Assembly: GCA_902785055.1 (NCBI GenBank)
Contig: CACZXG010000017.1
Span: 1-33,332 of the forward strand
Reading direction: 5' to 3'
Length of the DNA stretch: 33,332 nucleotides
From: an uncultured Lachnospiraceae bacterium
GTDB taxonomy: Bacteria > Bacillota > Clostridia > Lachnospirales > Lachnospiraceae
The notes below the pieces were generated by a model, which saw nothing but the letters and a program-made list of their open reading frames with translations, had not been told where the DNA came from and made no database searches. This document shows, in pieces, positions 9,280 to 16,953 of the stretch; the stretch's first letter is position 1, and every line of letters starts with the position of its first letter. Position numbers and translations under genes: made by a program.

Positions 9280-10266
9280 ATGAATAATCTGACAGTACTC
9301 GTTGGAGGAGGAAACTCATGGTATGACTACTCGAACCTGGTAGAGAAGGTTGTGTGGACAGGCAGAAAGGGCGCAGCCCCCAGGACTGCAACGATCACCT
9401 TTGCGGATTCAGAGGGGTATAAGCTGGACCGCGTCAATGCCAATGTGGCAGCCGGACAGAGAGTCCAAATCTTTGAGGCCGGGAAAGAGATCTTCCGTGG
9501 GCTCCTGATGACAGAAACCATGAACAACAGCAGGAAGCTGGTGGCCAAGGCCTATGACAGCCTGGTTCGCATGACCAATAATAAATCTTCTTTTTCCTAC
9601 AAGAAGAAACGCGCTGACCAGATTTTTGCAGATTGCTGCAAGCAGCTGGGGCTGACGGTCGGCGGGGCGGACAATACCGGCAAGGTCCTGTCAGAGGTCG
9701 CAAAGAGCACCTGCACCTATTGGGACATCGTCCAGGAAGCACTAAGCCAGACCTATAAGGCTACTGGCAGGAGATACTACGTTTACTGTGACAAAGGAAA
9801 GGTGTATCTCAGACGCAGGACTCTGCCGGCCCAGAGCCTCGTCCTGAGCATCTGGTCGAATACCGTTTCTTACGAACGCACTCGGTCAATCTATGAGACC
9901 AGGACCCGGATGAAGGTAGTTACTTCGAAGAACAAGACAAAGAAGACCTGGAAGAACACAGAGCTTGAAAAGAAGATTGGCGTTTTCCAGGAGGTCCAGA
10001 GTGTGGATAAGGACATCACAAAGACAGAGCTGAACCAGATTGTTGAAACATTCAAGAAAGAGAAAGCGGTCGTGAACGTCTCCATGACATGGGAAGGCCT
10101 CGGAGATAATTCGGTGATTGCCGGCGGGGTTGTCCAGATCGCAAATGACCATCTGGGTCTATACAGACAGGCATATGTCGATGAGGATACCCACACATGG
10201 CAGAAGGGCTCTCACACAATGAAGCTGAAACTGAATTTTGCGGCAAACATTGACGCCGCGGGATAA
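9280..10266 (+). CDS. Baseplate hub protein (XkdQ/gpD-like)
   Basis: The 328-residue protein is preceded by an AAAGGAG site at 9264-9270. The N-terminal half (NSWYDYSNLVEKVVWTGRKG, TITFADSEGYKLDRV, then GQRVQIFEAGKEIFRGLL) matches XkdQ/YqbQ proteins, which are structural relatives of the gpD/gp27 trimeric hub. The middle (ADQIFADCCKQLGLTVG and CTYWDIVQEALSQTYKATGRRY) is also typical of the family. It would form the centre of the baseplate beneath the tail tube. It lies between the LysM protein and the DUF2577 protein, as in related phages. Confidence 0.88.
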   Translation: MNNLTVLVGGGNSWYDYSNLVEKVVWTGRKGAAPRTATITFADSEGYKLDRVNANVAAGQRVQIFEAGKEIFRGLLMTETMNNSRKLVAKAYDSLVRMTNNKSSFSYKKKRADQIFADCCKQLGLTVGGADNTGKVLSEVAKSTCTYWDIVQEALSQTYKATGRRYYVYCDKGKVYLRRRTLPAQSLVLSIWSNTVSYERTRSIYETRTRMKVVTSKNKTKKTWKNTELEKKIGVFQEVQSVDKDITKTELNQIVETFKKEKAVVNVSMTWEGLGDNSVIAGGVVQIANDHLGLYRQAYVDEDTHTWQKGSHTMKLKLNFAANIDAAG

Positions 10267-10278
10267 GGAGGTGCAGGC

Positions 10279-10530
10279 TTGGCGACTTCAATTAAAGAGA
10301 TGATACAGGGGATTGCCATGAAGAATATGCCCAACATAGTGATTGGAGCAGTGACCCAGCTGGCACCGTTGCGGGTGACCATGCTGAACGACATGGCGGT
10401 CAATCTGTCTGCGGCATCGCTGACCATCCCCAAGAGGCTTAAACCGCTTGTCCTGGGGAGGCAGTATTATATGCTGTCCTTTGATATGGGAAATTCATGG
10501 TACATGCTCGATGAAGCAGATGAGGTGTGA
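10279..10530 (+). CDS. DUF2577 baseplate protein (XkdR-like)
   Basis: The 83-residue protein starts at TTG 10279, chosen because AAGGAGGTG (10265-10273) is correctly spaced and no ATG is nearby upstream. The sequence MATSIKEMIQGIAMKNMPNI, then APLRVTML and LTIPKRLKPLVLGRQYYMLS, is the small OB-like DUF2577 family. These proteins sit in the baseplate between the hub and DUF2634 protein genes of PBSX-like phages. It is followed after one base by the next gene. Confidence 0.85.
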   Translation: MATSIKEMIQGIAMKNMPNIVIGAVTQLAPLRVTMLNDMAVNLSAASLTIPKRLKPLVLGRQYYMLSFDMGNSWYMLDEADEV

Positions 10531-10531
10531 G

Positions 10532-10963
10532 ATGGCTGATACTACATTGATGAACGAAGAGGATATGCTCTCCGAAGAAGAACTGGAGCAACTGGCGCCG
10601 GTTTATAGGACATATGGGATGGACCATGAACACAACCGGATCCGGGGCATGATTGACGGTGAAGAGGCCTGCCGGCAGGCAATCTGGAAGATCCTGTCCA
10701 CGCGGAGATTTGCCTATTTCCTGTACGACGACCAGTATGGGAGCGATGTTTTCAATAAGATCGGGGATGTTGGTCTGACTCCGGAATACCTGGACGCAGA
10801 TATCCCTGCCATGGTAGAAGACGCACTGACCTACGATGCGCGGGTCACCGGAGTGAGGGATTTTACATATGAGAGGGTCGGACAGGACTCGGTTCATGTG
10901 GCATTCATTGCAGATACAATCTATGGAGAATTGGAAATGGAGGGTGTGCTGACAAATGGTTAG
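10532..10963 (+). CDS. DUF2634 baseplate wedge/sheath-anchor protein (XkdS/gp25-like)
   Basis: I chose ATG 10532 (143 residues) over the in-frame upstream ATG at 10448, which overlaps the DUF2577 gene. The GAGGTGTGAG just before 10532 provides a ribosome binding site. The protein has an acidic N-terminus, then YGMDHEHNRIRGMIDGEEAC and ILSTRRFAYFLYDDQYGSDV, the hallmark of DUF2634/XkdS, which resembles the gp25 lysozyme-like wedge component of contractile tails. It ends eight bases inside the baseplate J gene, implying coupled translation. Confidence 0.87.
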   Translation: MADTTLMNEEDMLSEEELEQLAPVYRTYGMDHEHNRIRGMIDGEEACRQAIWKILSTRRFAYFLYDDQYGSDVFNKIGDVGLTPEYLDADIPAMVEDALTYDARVTGVRDFTYERVGQDSVHVAFIADTIYGELEMEGVLTNG

Positions 10964-12053
10964 AAATATTGAGGATCTTAAACTGGATGAGATCACCGAG
11001 GAAACACTTCTTGAGCAGGCGATTGCCATGGGTGAAGAACTTGGTGTGGATACGAACCAGGGATCTGTTTACCGGGATGCCTGCGATGGGCATGTGACAC
11101 GCACATCGGATTTCTTCGATGATCTGAGCATGGTCGCAGAGATCATCTCCATCAATACTTGTACAGGGGAAATCTTGGATGAACGGCTGGCAGAACAAGG
11201 CATGGCGAGAAATCCTCCCGAGGACACTCCCGCGACCTATTATGTGGAGTTTGTCGGTGCCTCGCCGGAGATTGGCGATCTTGTAAGCTGCGATGACCAT
11301 TTCTTCAACACGGCAAAGGACACCGAAGGCAATTGGGTTATCGTCTCCCAAGAGACCGGCACAGAGATGAATTCCCTTGTGCCCGGCCTGCCGGTCATCC
11401 CGGAGCGTGATGTAGACGATATGATCAGCGCCACTCTCGGTTCTCTGGCTATTCCTGCGGTCGATACAGAGGATGATGACTCGGCCCGGGCCAGGTTTCT
11501 GGAAAAGATCGCCGGGCCCGCTGAAAACGGGAATGCTTCCCAGATTAAATCATGGTGCGAAGGGATTTCAGGAGTTGGCAGGGCGAGGATCATAAAGCTC
11601 TGGGATGGCCCCGGAACCGTGAAGGCAGTCATCACCGCAGTGGACGGGACAGCGCCGTCAGAGGATATTGTTAATCAGGTCCAGGATACCCTCGACCCGG
11701 GCGCATCTGGCTTAGGGGAAGGCCTTGTTACGATAGGGTGCTTCTTTACAGCAGTAGCATCGGTGGAAGTACCTATCAGTCTCTCCGTGGAAGTAACAAA
11801 GACCGCAAACGGTTCCTTCGCCGCCATAAAGGATGACATAGAAGCAGCCTTGAAGGTCTATCTGAAGGGGCTGGCACTTGCGGCCGCAGACGAGACCACT
11901 GTGAGAGTGAATTCTATCGGGTCATTGATCGCGAATGTGTCCGGCGTTGTTGACTACGAAAACCTGCTGGTCAACGGAGGCACAGACAATGTGCCGATCA
12001 GCGTGTATCAGGTTCCGGTTGCCGGGGAGGTGATAGTGGATGGACATATTTAA
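10956..12053 (+). CDS. Baseplate J-like protein (XkdT-like)
   Basis: This 365-residue protein starts at ATG 10956, overlapping the previous gene by 8 bases, with a GGAGGG site in the earlier frame. Features of the baseplate_J/gp47 family include the early helical stretch, TYYVEFVGASPEIGDLVSCD, the RARFLEKIAGPAENGNASQIK segment and GVGRARIIKLWDGPGTVKA. It forms the wedges that link hub and tail fibres in contractile tails. It overlaps the DUF2313 gene by 14 bases, so 10279-13017 reads as one tightly packed operon. Confidence 0.9.
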   Translation: MVRNIEDLKLDEITEETLLEQAIAMGEELGVDTNQGSVYRDACDGHVTRTSDFFDDLSMVAEIISINTCTGEILDERLAEQGMARNPPEDTPATYYVEFVGASPEIGDLVSCDDHFFNTAKDTEGNWVIVSQETGTEMNSLVPGLPVIPERDVDDMISATLGSLAIPAVDTEDDDSARARFLEKIAGPAENGNASQIKSWCEGISGVGRARIIKLWDGPGTVKAVITAVDGTAPSEDIVNQVQDTLDPGASGLGEGLVTIGCFFTAVASVEVPISLSVEVTKTANGSFAAIKDDIEAALKVYLKGLALAAADETTVRVNSIGSLIANVSGVVDYENLLVNGGTDNVPISVYQVPVAGEVIVDGHI

Positions 12054-13017
12054 CAACCGGGAAATCCCCGGATATGAGGAGCTTGTAAGCTACGGGCCAT
12101 CCTGGTGGACGGAATACCGTGAAATGGATGCCATCTACCGTTTTGCCGGCTGGACGCTCGACTTGATGGCCCTGTGGCTCGAAAAGATCGTCCTGAACCA
12201 GTTCCCAATCTACGCAGATGAGGAGACTATAGCCTTGCTGGAAAGAATCCTCGTCCTGGAACCGGAGCCCGGGGACAGCCTTGATGAAAGGCGCAGAACT
12301 GTAGCTGCCTATTATCCAGGAAACGGAAAATTCGGGGCATCGACGATCAAGTCGATCATCAAGGCTTACTCCGGATGCGATTCGGAAATCTGGTGGGAGG
12401 ATAACATTCTCCAGATCCGGATCATTCTTAACGAAGATGCCGTATTCTCGGCACGTAAGATTGAAAACATCGTGCTCCGGAGGCTGCCTGCACATGTAGC
12501 TACATCTTTCCGCGATCTTCTGGTCATTTTTGTACTGACAGAAAACATCACCGAACGGATCACGCTCCGCACCCCAATCAGCGCGTGGCAGGGGCTTTTG
12601 GATGGCAGCAGACTTCTGGACGGAACGTATCTGCTCGATGCAGAGCTGCCGACCAGGATTACTTTTGTTCCAAAACTCACCTTGGCCAACGAGAACAGTT
12701 GGGCATATGCCGTTGCAAACAGGTTCATATCCCGGACATCGGCAGACGAGGGCCTGACTCTGACAGATGTTCATAAAGTCGATGCTGTCTGGTGGGATGC
12801 AGCAAGGCTCCTCGGAGGCTGGGGAGCGCTCAATGGAGAGGGGAACCTTGACGATGTACTCCCGCCCGACATCAACGTAAATGCCTGGCGATATTCTTTG
12901 CCTGACAAAGAAACTGCTGTATTTAACTGGTACGTCCCGGCAGAAGCGGTGCCCCTCACAGGCGCGGTACTGCTGGATGGAAACATTAACCTGAACTCAG
13001 GAAGGGAGGAATTGTAA
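12040..13017 (+). CDS. DUF2313 tail protein (XkdU/YmfQ-like)
   Basis: The protein is 325 residues. Residues 1-170 contain the DUF2313 features YREMDAIYRFAGWTLDLMAL, LERILVLEPEPGDSLDERR and AYYPGNGKFGASTIKSIIKA. This family sits after baseplate J and is a small baseplate/fibre-connector protein of roughly 200 residues. Here a C-terminal extension of about 130 residues (LLDGSRLLDGTYLLDAELPT and later repeats) resembles a fibre-attachment or collar segment. It ends directly before the ATG of the next gene. Confidence 0.83.
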   Translation: MDIFNNREIPGYEELVSYGPSWWTEYREMDAIYRFAGWTLDLMALWLEKIVLNQFPIYADEETIALLERILVLEPEPGDSLDERRRTVAAYYPGNGKFGASTIKSIIKAYSGCDSEIWWEDNILQIRIILNEDAVFSARKIENIVLRRLPAHVATSFRDLLVIFVLTENITERITLRTPISAWQGLLDGSRLLDGTYLLDAELPTRITFVPKLTLANENSWAYAVANRFISRTSADEGLTLTDVHKVDAVWWDAARLLGGWGALNGEGNLDDVLPPDINVNAWRYSLPDKETAVFNWYVPAEAVPLTGAVLLDGNINLNSGREEL

Positions 13018-13401
13018 ATGGCATCAGGAACTGTAGTAACGACCAGGGCAAAGAAGAAAATGCTTCTTGCCCGCGCAGGGGAACAGGCCCTGCCTAAAAT
13101 CGTCGGCATGGCTTTCGGAGATGGAGGAGTGAACAGCAGCGGCACAGTGATCCCGCATTCTGCGGACAGCAATGCCCTGCACCACGAAGTGCTCCGTAAG
13201 ACGGTTGACGGCCATGAGGTCATCAGCGACACAAAAGTCAGATATCGCTGCACAATTGGCGCCAATGAACTGAGCAACACCTATATCTCCGAATGCGGCA
13301 TCTATGATGCGGATGGGGATTTCGTGGCGCTGAAAGCCTTCATGCAGAAGGGGAAAGATGCGGATATGGAAGTTATCTTTGAGTGTGACGATACCTTCTG
13401 A
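13018..13401 (+). CDS. Tail fibre/collar-type protein
   Basis: The 127-residue protein starts immediately after the previous stop with AAGGGAGGAATTG upstream. The motif MAFGDGGVNSSGTVI and the ISECGIYDADGDFVALKAF stretch are typical of the N-terminal domain of phage tail-collar fibre proteins (DUF3751-like), which attach fibres to the baseplate. It is short compared with full fibres, so receptor binding is probably left to the following DGR-diversified protein. Confidence 0.75.
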   Translation: MASGTVVTTRAKKKMLLARAGEQALPKIVGMAFGDGGVNSSGTVIPHSADSNALHHEVLRKTVDGHEVISDTKVRYRCTIGANELSNTYISECGIYDADGDFVALKAFMQKGKDADMEVIFECDDTF

Positions 13402-13423
13402 CACCGCTTTCTTTTGCACATAG

Positions 13424-13446
13424 AATAACGGATATTGTTATTTTTT
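13424..13446 (+). terminator. Weak stem-loop with T-run before the DGR target gene
   Basis: AATAAC (13424-13429) pairs with GTTATT (13437-13442) and six T residues follow from 13441. It is AT-rich and weak, perhaps an attenuator separating the baseplate operon from the DGR target gene. The 95-base gap is the largest in the tail module, so the next gene may have its own promoter; I see no convincing -35/-10 pair. Confidence 0.4.
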
Positions 13447-13496
13447 AACCTTTTTACACAAATCATAGTATTGGAAATATCATACGGGAGGAAATA

Positions 13497-15182
13497 ATGT
13501 CGAATTTTGATACTTCCGGGGCATCGTTCAATGCAAACCTGCGGATGCTTGAAACATCGGATCCGTGTCATGCAGATACGTTCAATGCCCTCTTTGCCCA
13601 GCTGATCAACAATGATGTTGCCATCCAGAAAGCTGCCGGCGGCTTTGCTGCAGATAAGAATGCTCAGGCAAAATTTCTGCTGGACATGCGCAGAACCGGA
13701 AAGAAGTACGGTGTCCATTGGGACGCCTTTGATATCAACCCTTCATCGATCGGGACCAGGCTGTATGACAATGTCGGTAAGGTGTGCGAGCCCTCGACCA
13801 ATACCGTTCAGGGTAGGAACGATCTCGAAGGGGAGTCGGTCTTTTTTCATCTGGAGGTAAACGGCTATGTCGATGAGGATGGCGAATTCCAGGTTCAGTA
13901 CATCCGTGGGGTCGACAATGAGTTCTCACGGACAGAGCGCGATGTATGGTGCCTGTTCCTGACACAGTGGATTAAGATCGAGATCACAGCAACAGGAGAA
14001 AACCTGATTTTGTCCGACATGGCGCATGAGGGATTTTTCCCGGAGGGAGGTGCAATCAGACCGGACGGGACCATCCGCCCTTATGTAGCTATCGCCAAGT
14101 ACCAGGATTCTTCAGAGTCTTCTGGAACGCCCAATTCCGTCAGCGGCTTCAACCCGAGTTACAACAACTCACACAACAGCATCATCACAAAGTTCCACAG
14201 AAAAGGGAGCCAGTACTGTGGAACAACAGCGCAGGACTGGCAGCGGATGACGAACCTCTTCGATATCGCCTTTGCGACAAGAGACAGCCAGAGCATTATG
14301 CGTGGAGCTACCGGGTACTATCTTCAGTATCCCGCAACCGTAGAGGAGGCGGACGTCGAGAGAATTATCATTGCAAAGTCTCAGGCGGCCAATCTCCTGG
14401 TTGGTTCCTGTGTATCGATCGGAAATGCAACTACTCTTAACGGAGACCATACCGCTGGCAATATCGACGGAGGACAGGCTGGCATGCATGCGAAAGCCAA
14501 CAGAGTCCTGATCACGAAGATTGAGGATTATGACGACAATAATGCTGCTGTATATGTTGACAATGGCGGAAGTGCATTTTCAACAGCAAAAACTGTTGTT
14601 GACAATATTGACTGCCCGACATACATCTCGACGATGCCCTGGTACACCGGCGCGTGTGATGATGTCCTCGGAAGCTGCGGATCGCCCAGCAGTAACTCAT
14701 CCGGCAAAGAACCCTACATCCTGTTTGGCGTAGAGCTGGCGCTTGGCCAGTATGAAGTATGCTCTAATACGATCATGAACATCGTCGATGGCGTAATGCG
14801 GCCGTACATTTGCTACGACTGTACAAAGCTGTCCGCAAGCGCACCCACGGCAGATTACGAGGCAGTGGCATATACGCTTGCCCTGACGGACAATGCCTGG
14901 AAGTATATCTCAGTGCTTGGCTATGACCCGGACAATCCAATGGTGAGACATGGAACGGAAGTGAATGCTACCTCCTCGACTGGATATGCAGATTGCCAGA
15001 ATACAGGAAGCGTCGATGAAACGACGAACGCGAAGCGTGAGGTCCTGCTCGGCGGCTACCTGGGCACCGGGGCTCGCGCCGGGCGCCGCTCCGCGTACCT
15101 GAACTTTTCGCTGTCGATCGCGGGCTGGGGCTATGCCGCGCGCCTTTCTGCTTCTGGACGCTGCGCTCAAAGCGCAGCGTAA
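13497..15182 (+). CDS. DGR target protein: tail fibre/receptor-binding protein with variable C-type lectin-like C-terminus
   Basis: The 561-residue protein starts at ATG 13497 with GGGAGGAAA upstream. The first ~500 residues do not match a family I can name but read as a tail-fibre-like beta-rich protein (FDTSGASFNANLRMLETSDP at the start). The C-terminus is the DGR variable region: LLGGYLGTGARAGRRSAYL to WGYAARLSA, residues 516-553, matching the conserved G-G...AGRR...W.YAAR frame of DGR C-type lectin-fold (formylglycine-enzyme-like) domains. Variable residues by comparison with the template are Y521, G523, T524, R527, S532, Y534, N536 (unchanged), F537, I541, G543, G545, L550, A552 and S553. 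The scaffold residues between them are invariant. The likely role is host receptor binding at the tail tip. Confidence 0.93.
   Translation: MSNFDTSGASFNANLRMLETSDPCHADTFNALFAQLINNDVAIQKAAGGFAADKNAQAKFLLDMRRTGKKYGVHWDAFDINPSSIGTRLYDNVGKVCEPSTNTVQGRNDLEGESVFFHLEVNGYVDEDGEFQVQYIRGVDNEFSRTERDVWCLFLTQWIKIEITATGENLILSDMAHEGFFPEGGAIRPDGTIRPYVAIAKYQDSSESSGTPNSVSGFNPSYNNSHNSIITKFHRKGSQYCGTTAQDWQRMTNLFDIAFATRDSQSIMRGATGYYLQYPATVEEADVERIIIAKSQAANLLVGSCVSIGNATTLNGDHTAGNIDGGQAGMHAKANRVLITKIEDYDDNNAAVYVDNGGSAFSTAKTVVDNIDCPTYISTMPWYTGACDDVLGSCGSPSSNSSGKEPYILFGVELALGQYEVCSNTIMNIVDGVMRPYICYDCTKLSASAPTADYEAVAYTLALTDNAWKYISVLGYDPDNPMVRHGTEVNATSSTGYADCQNTGSVDETTNAKREVLLGGYLGTGARAGRRSAYLNFSLSIAGWGYAARLSASGRCAQSAA
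15042..15155 (+). repeat. DGR variable region (VR)
   Basis: This 114-base segment aligns without gaps to the template at 15290-15403 (offset 248). It differs at 21 positions, every one an adenine in the template; the other 86 template bases are all conserved. Substitutions go to G, C and T alike. The identical GC-rich run TATGCCGCGCGC (15132-15143) is the best candidate for the initiation-of-mutagenic-homing sequence, although adenine-only differences continue beyond it. Confidence 0.95.
15158..15180 (+). promoter_or_regulatory. DGR homing hairpin/cruciform downstream of VR
   Basis: A perfect 10-bp GC-rich inverted repeat with a three-base loop: ACGCTGCGCT (15158-15167), CAA, AGCGCAGCGT (15171-15180). 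It begins three bases after the VR and lies inside the last codons and stop of the target gene. In the Bordetella phage DGR a GC-rich hairpin of similar stem length just downstream of VR is needed for efficient retrohoming. Position and form match here; function is inferred. There is no T-run, so it is not an ordinary terminator. Confidence 0.82.
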
Positions 15183-15289
15183 GGGGGTGAATGGCCGCCC
15201 CGAGGGCGGTCAGAGGGGATCTCCCCTATGAAACTATTACCCGCGAAGCGGGTCGAATTTTATAAGGACTCATGACACTGTCGGCTTGT
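15183..15289 (+). ncRNA. Structured spacer between DGR target gene and template repeat
   Basis: About 107 bases without a gene hold three further stem-loops: CCGCCC/GGGCGG (15195-15209, loop CGA), AGGGG/CCCCT (15213-15226, loop ATCT) and ACCCGC/GCGGGT (15239-15253, loop GAA). They lie immediately 5' of the template repeat and may be part of the DGR transcript or shield it from translation. Some could equally act as gene-end signals; none has a T-run. Confidence 0.5.
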
Positions 15290-15403
15290 GTCCTGCTCGG
15301 CGGCAACCTGAACAACGGGGCTAACGCCGGGCGCCGCTACGCGAACCTGAACAATTCGCTGTCGAACGCGAACTGGAACTATGCCGCGCGCAATTCTGAA
15401 TAA
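15290..15403 (+). repeat. DGR template repeat (TR)
   Basis: The TR lies between target gene and reverse transcriptase, in the same orientation. Read in the VR frame it encodes GGNLNNGANAGRRYANLNNS, then LSNANWNYAARNSE and a stop, with 11 AAY codons. AAY codons are the typical DGR substrate because adenine mutagenesis of them gives many amino acids but never a stop. It contains 28 adenines. It has no start codon of its own and is presumably transcribed as the RNA template for mutagenic reverse transcription. Confidence 0.95.
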
Positions 15404-15579
15404 TGTGTGTCATGTTTCGCTCCCTGGAGGAGCCTCATAAAGAGCTTGGGCGGAATGCCCGAAATTGATGAACCAGCATCGGGGAAGGGGATGACCCGGA
15501 TCCGGCCCTGCGGCGGAGTGGACGCAGGTGGGGGCTAGTAGTATACCCGAAAACCCTTGAATTCAGAAAGAAACTTATT
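15404..15579 (+). ncRNA. Candidate structured DGR RNA region between TR and reverse transcriptase
   Basis: About 176 bases without an open frame. Visible stems are GCTCC/GGAGC (15419-15433), TTGGGC/GCCCGA (15446-15462, one G-U pair) and CCTGCG/CGCAGG (15507-15528). It is GC-rich and starts directly after the TR. In the Bordetella system the RNA downstream of TR primes cDNA synthesis and binds reverse transcriptase and Avd, so I infer an equivalent role. No gene for an Avd protein lies here, and the reverse transcriptase start at 15580 lacks a strong ribosome binding site (AGAAAG only). Confidence 0.5.
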
Positions 15580-16953
15580 ATGAAAACCTACTGCAAAAAC
15601 CTTGATCTGACCGACGATGCATTTATTTACGAAGCAGTGTTTGACTACCTGCACGATAAGGTCCGGAAACGGTCTACTGTCCGGTTCATTTCCGGATATA
15701 CAGGATACAGTGAATCTTATGTTCGTCAGACACTGATCGGAGAGAAGAGAGAGGAAGGCGATGGCAAAGACAGATTCTTAAAGTCTGTCTGCACCAGGAT
15801 CTCAAAGGAAATGTCGGAGCATATCCGATACCGGACAGTACGGGAACACATTATGCAGAGATGTTATGGCGAAAAGGTCATAAGATACCTGGAAATTACG
15901 GACGTTGGAAGTAAGAAGCGGAGAGACCTTGGCCTCGAGGCAACAATTTTTCGCCTATATGAAGCAGTAGCGAACGAAGCTGCTCTCCCACTATTTCGTG
16001 CAAAAGTGGGAGAGTACCAGATTGGTAGCATCAAAGGAAAGGGTCAGGCATACGGCCGGAAAGCAATTCTTCGATGGATGAGCCGGGATCCGGAAGGGAC
16101 TAAATACGGGATTCAGGCAGATATGTCAAAATGCTACCCAAGCATCCCGCATGACAAGTTGCAGGCAATGTATCACAGAGATCTGCATAAATCCCATGAC
16201 CTCCTGTATCTTCTCGACACATTCCTGTCTCTTTACGAAGAATATCCGAACCCGAAGGCTTTGGATCCGTGCAAGGGTATCCTTATCGGATCCCCGATAT
16301 CCAAAGATTTGTGTAACTACTATGTCAGCAGATTGTACCATTATGCCTCGGAGGATCTGTATGTCGAAAAGAAACGACGAGGACAAGTACAGAGAATCAG
16401 GATGCTGGCGCACATCATCATCTACGCGGATGACATTCTTCTGTTTGGGCAAAACAAGAAATTGCTGCAGAAGAGTATGGATCTGATAATGAAGTATGCC
16501 AAAGACCAGCTTGGCATGACCGTCAAACCGGACTGGGTTAAATTCCGTACCCAATATAGCAGAGAGGGAGGGACCATATCCGGCCGTGTAATTGATTTCA
16601 TCGGCCTCCAGTTTCATGGAGGTGAGATTAAGGAAAAATACTACTTTAACAGGAGGACCAGGTACAGGAGAACACGGGTCACAATCCGTGGAAGGACATT
16701 TATCAAAGCCAGAAGAAAGCTGTCTCGCTTTACCAGAATGGTGAAACGAAGGACTGTAGTCACAGAGAAGTTCGCCAAAAGCGTTATCTCATATTACGGA
16801 TGTTTTACAACCACGGATTCCGCTACCTTCCGAAAAAAGAATAAGGTTGATCAGATAATGCGGATCGTGAGGCGGATTATCAGCGACTACGCGAAAGGAA
16901 AAGCATACGATCAAACCAAATACTACAATATGTGGAGGAGCAGAATAGCATGA
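15580..16953 (+). CDS. DGR reverse transcriptase
   Basis: The 457-residue protein carries the reverse transcriptase fold: SIKGKGQ at residues 150-156, the first catalytic Asp in QADMSKCYPSIPH (D181), and YADD at 282-285 (D284, D285). Motif 4 reads LIGSPISKDLCN (235-246), where most DGR enzymes have (I/V/L)GxxxSQ. An N-terminal region of about 140 residues and a basic C-terminal thumb (RTRYRRTRVTIRGRTFIKAR) extend the core. Its position directly behind a TR, with A-specific VR changes, identifies it as the mutagenic retrohoming enzyme. No Avd gene flanks it, so either the enzyme's own extensions or an unrecognised partner must replace Avd. The next gene overlaps its stop (ATGA). Confidence 0.92.
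   Translation: MKTYCKNLDLTDDAFIYEAVFDYLHDKVRKRSTVRFISGYTGYSESYVRQTLIGEKREEGDGKDRFLKSVCTRISKEMSEHIRYRTVREHIMQRCYGEKVIRYLEITDVGSKKRRDLGLEATIFRLYEAVANEAALPLFRAKVGEYQIGSIKGKGQAYGRKAILRWMSRDPEGTKYGIQADMSKCYPSIPHDKLQAMYHRDLHKSHDLLYLLDTFLSLYEEYPNPKALDPCKGILIGSPISKDLCNYYVSRLYHYASEDLYVEKKRRGQVQRIRMLAHIIIYADDILLFGQNKKLLQKSMDLIMKYAKDQLGMTVKPDWVKFRTQYSREGGTISGRVIDFIGLQFHGGEIKEKYYFNRRTRYRRTRVTIRGRTFIKARRKLSRFTRMVKRRTVVTEKFAKSVISYYGCFTTTDSATFRKKNKVDQIMRIVRRIISDYAKGKAYDQTKYYNMWRSRIA

Noticed and set aside
15580-16953. Retron or group II intron reverse transcriptase
   Set aside because: The adjacent TR/VR pair with adenine-only differences identifies a DGR; no msr/msd palindromic repeats or intron domain V are evident.
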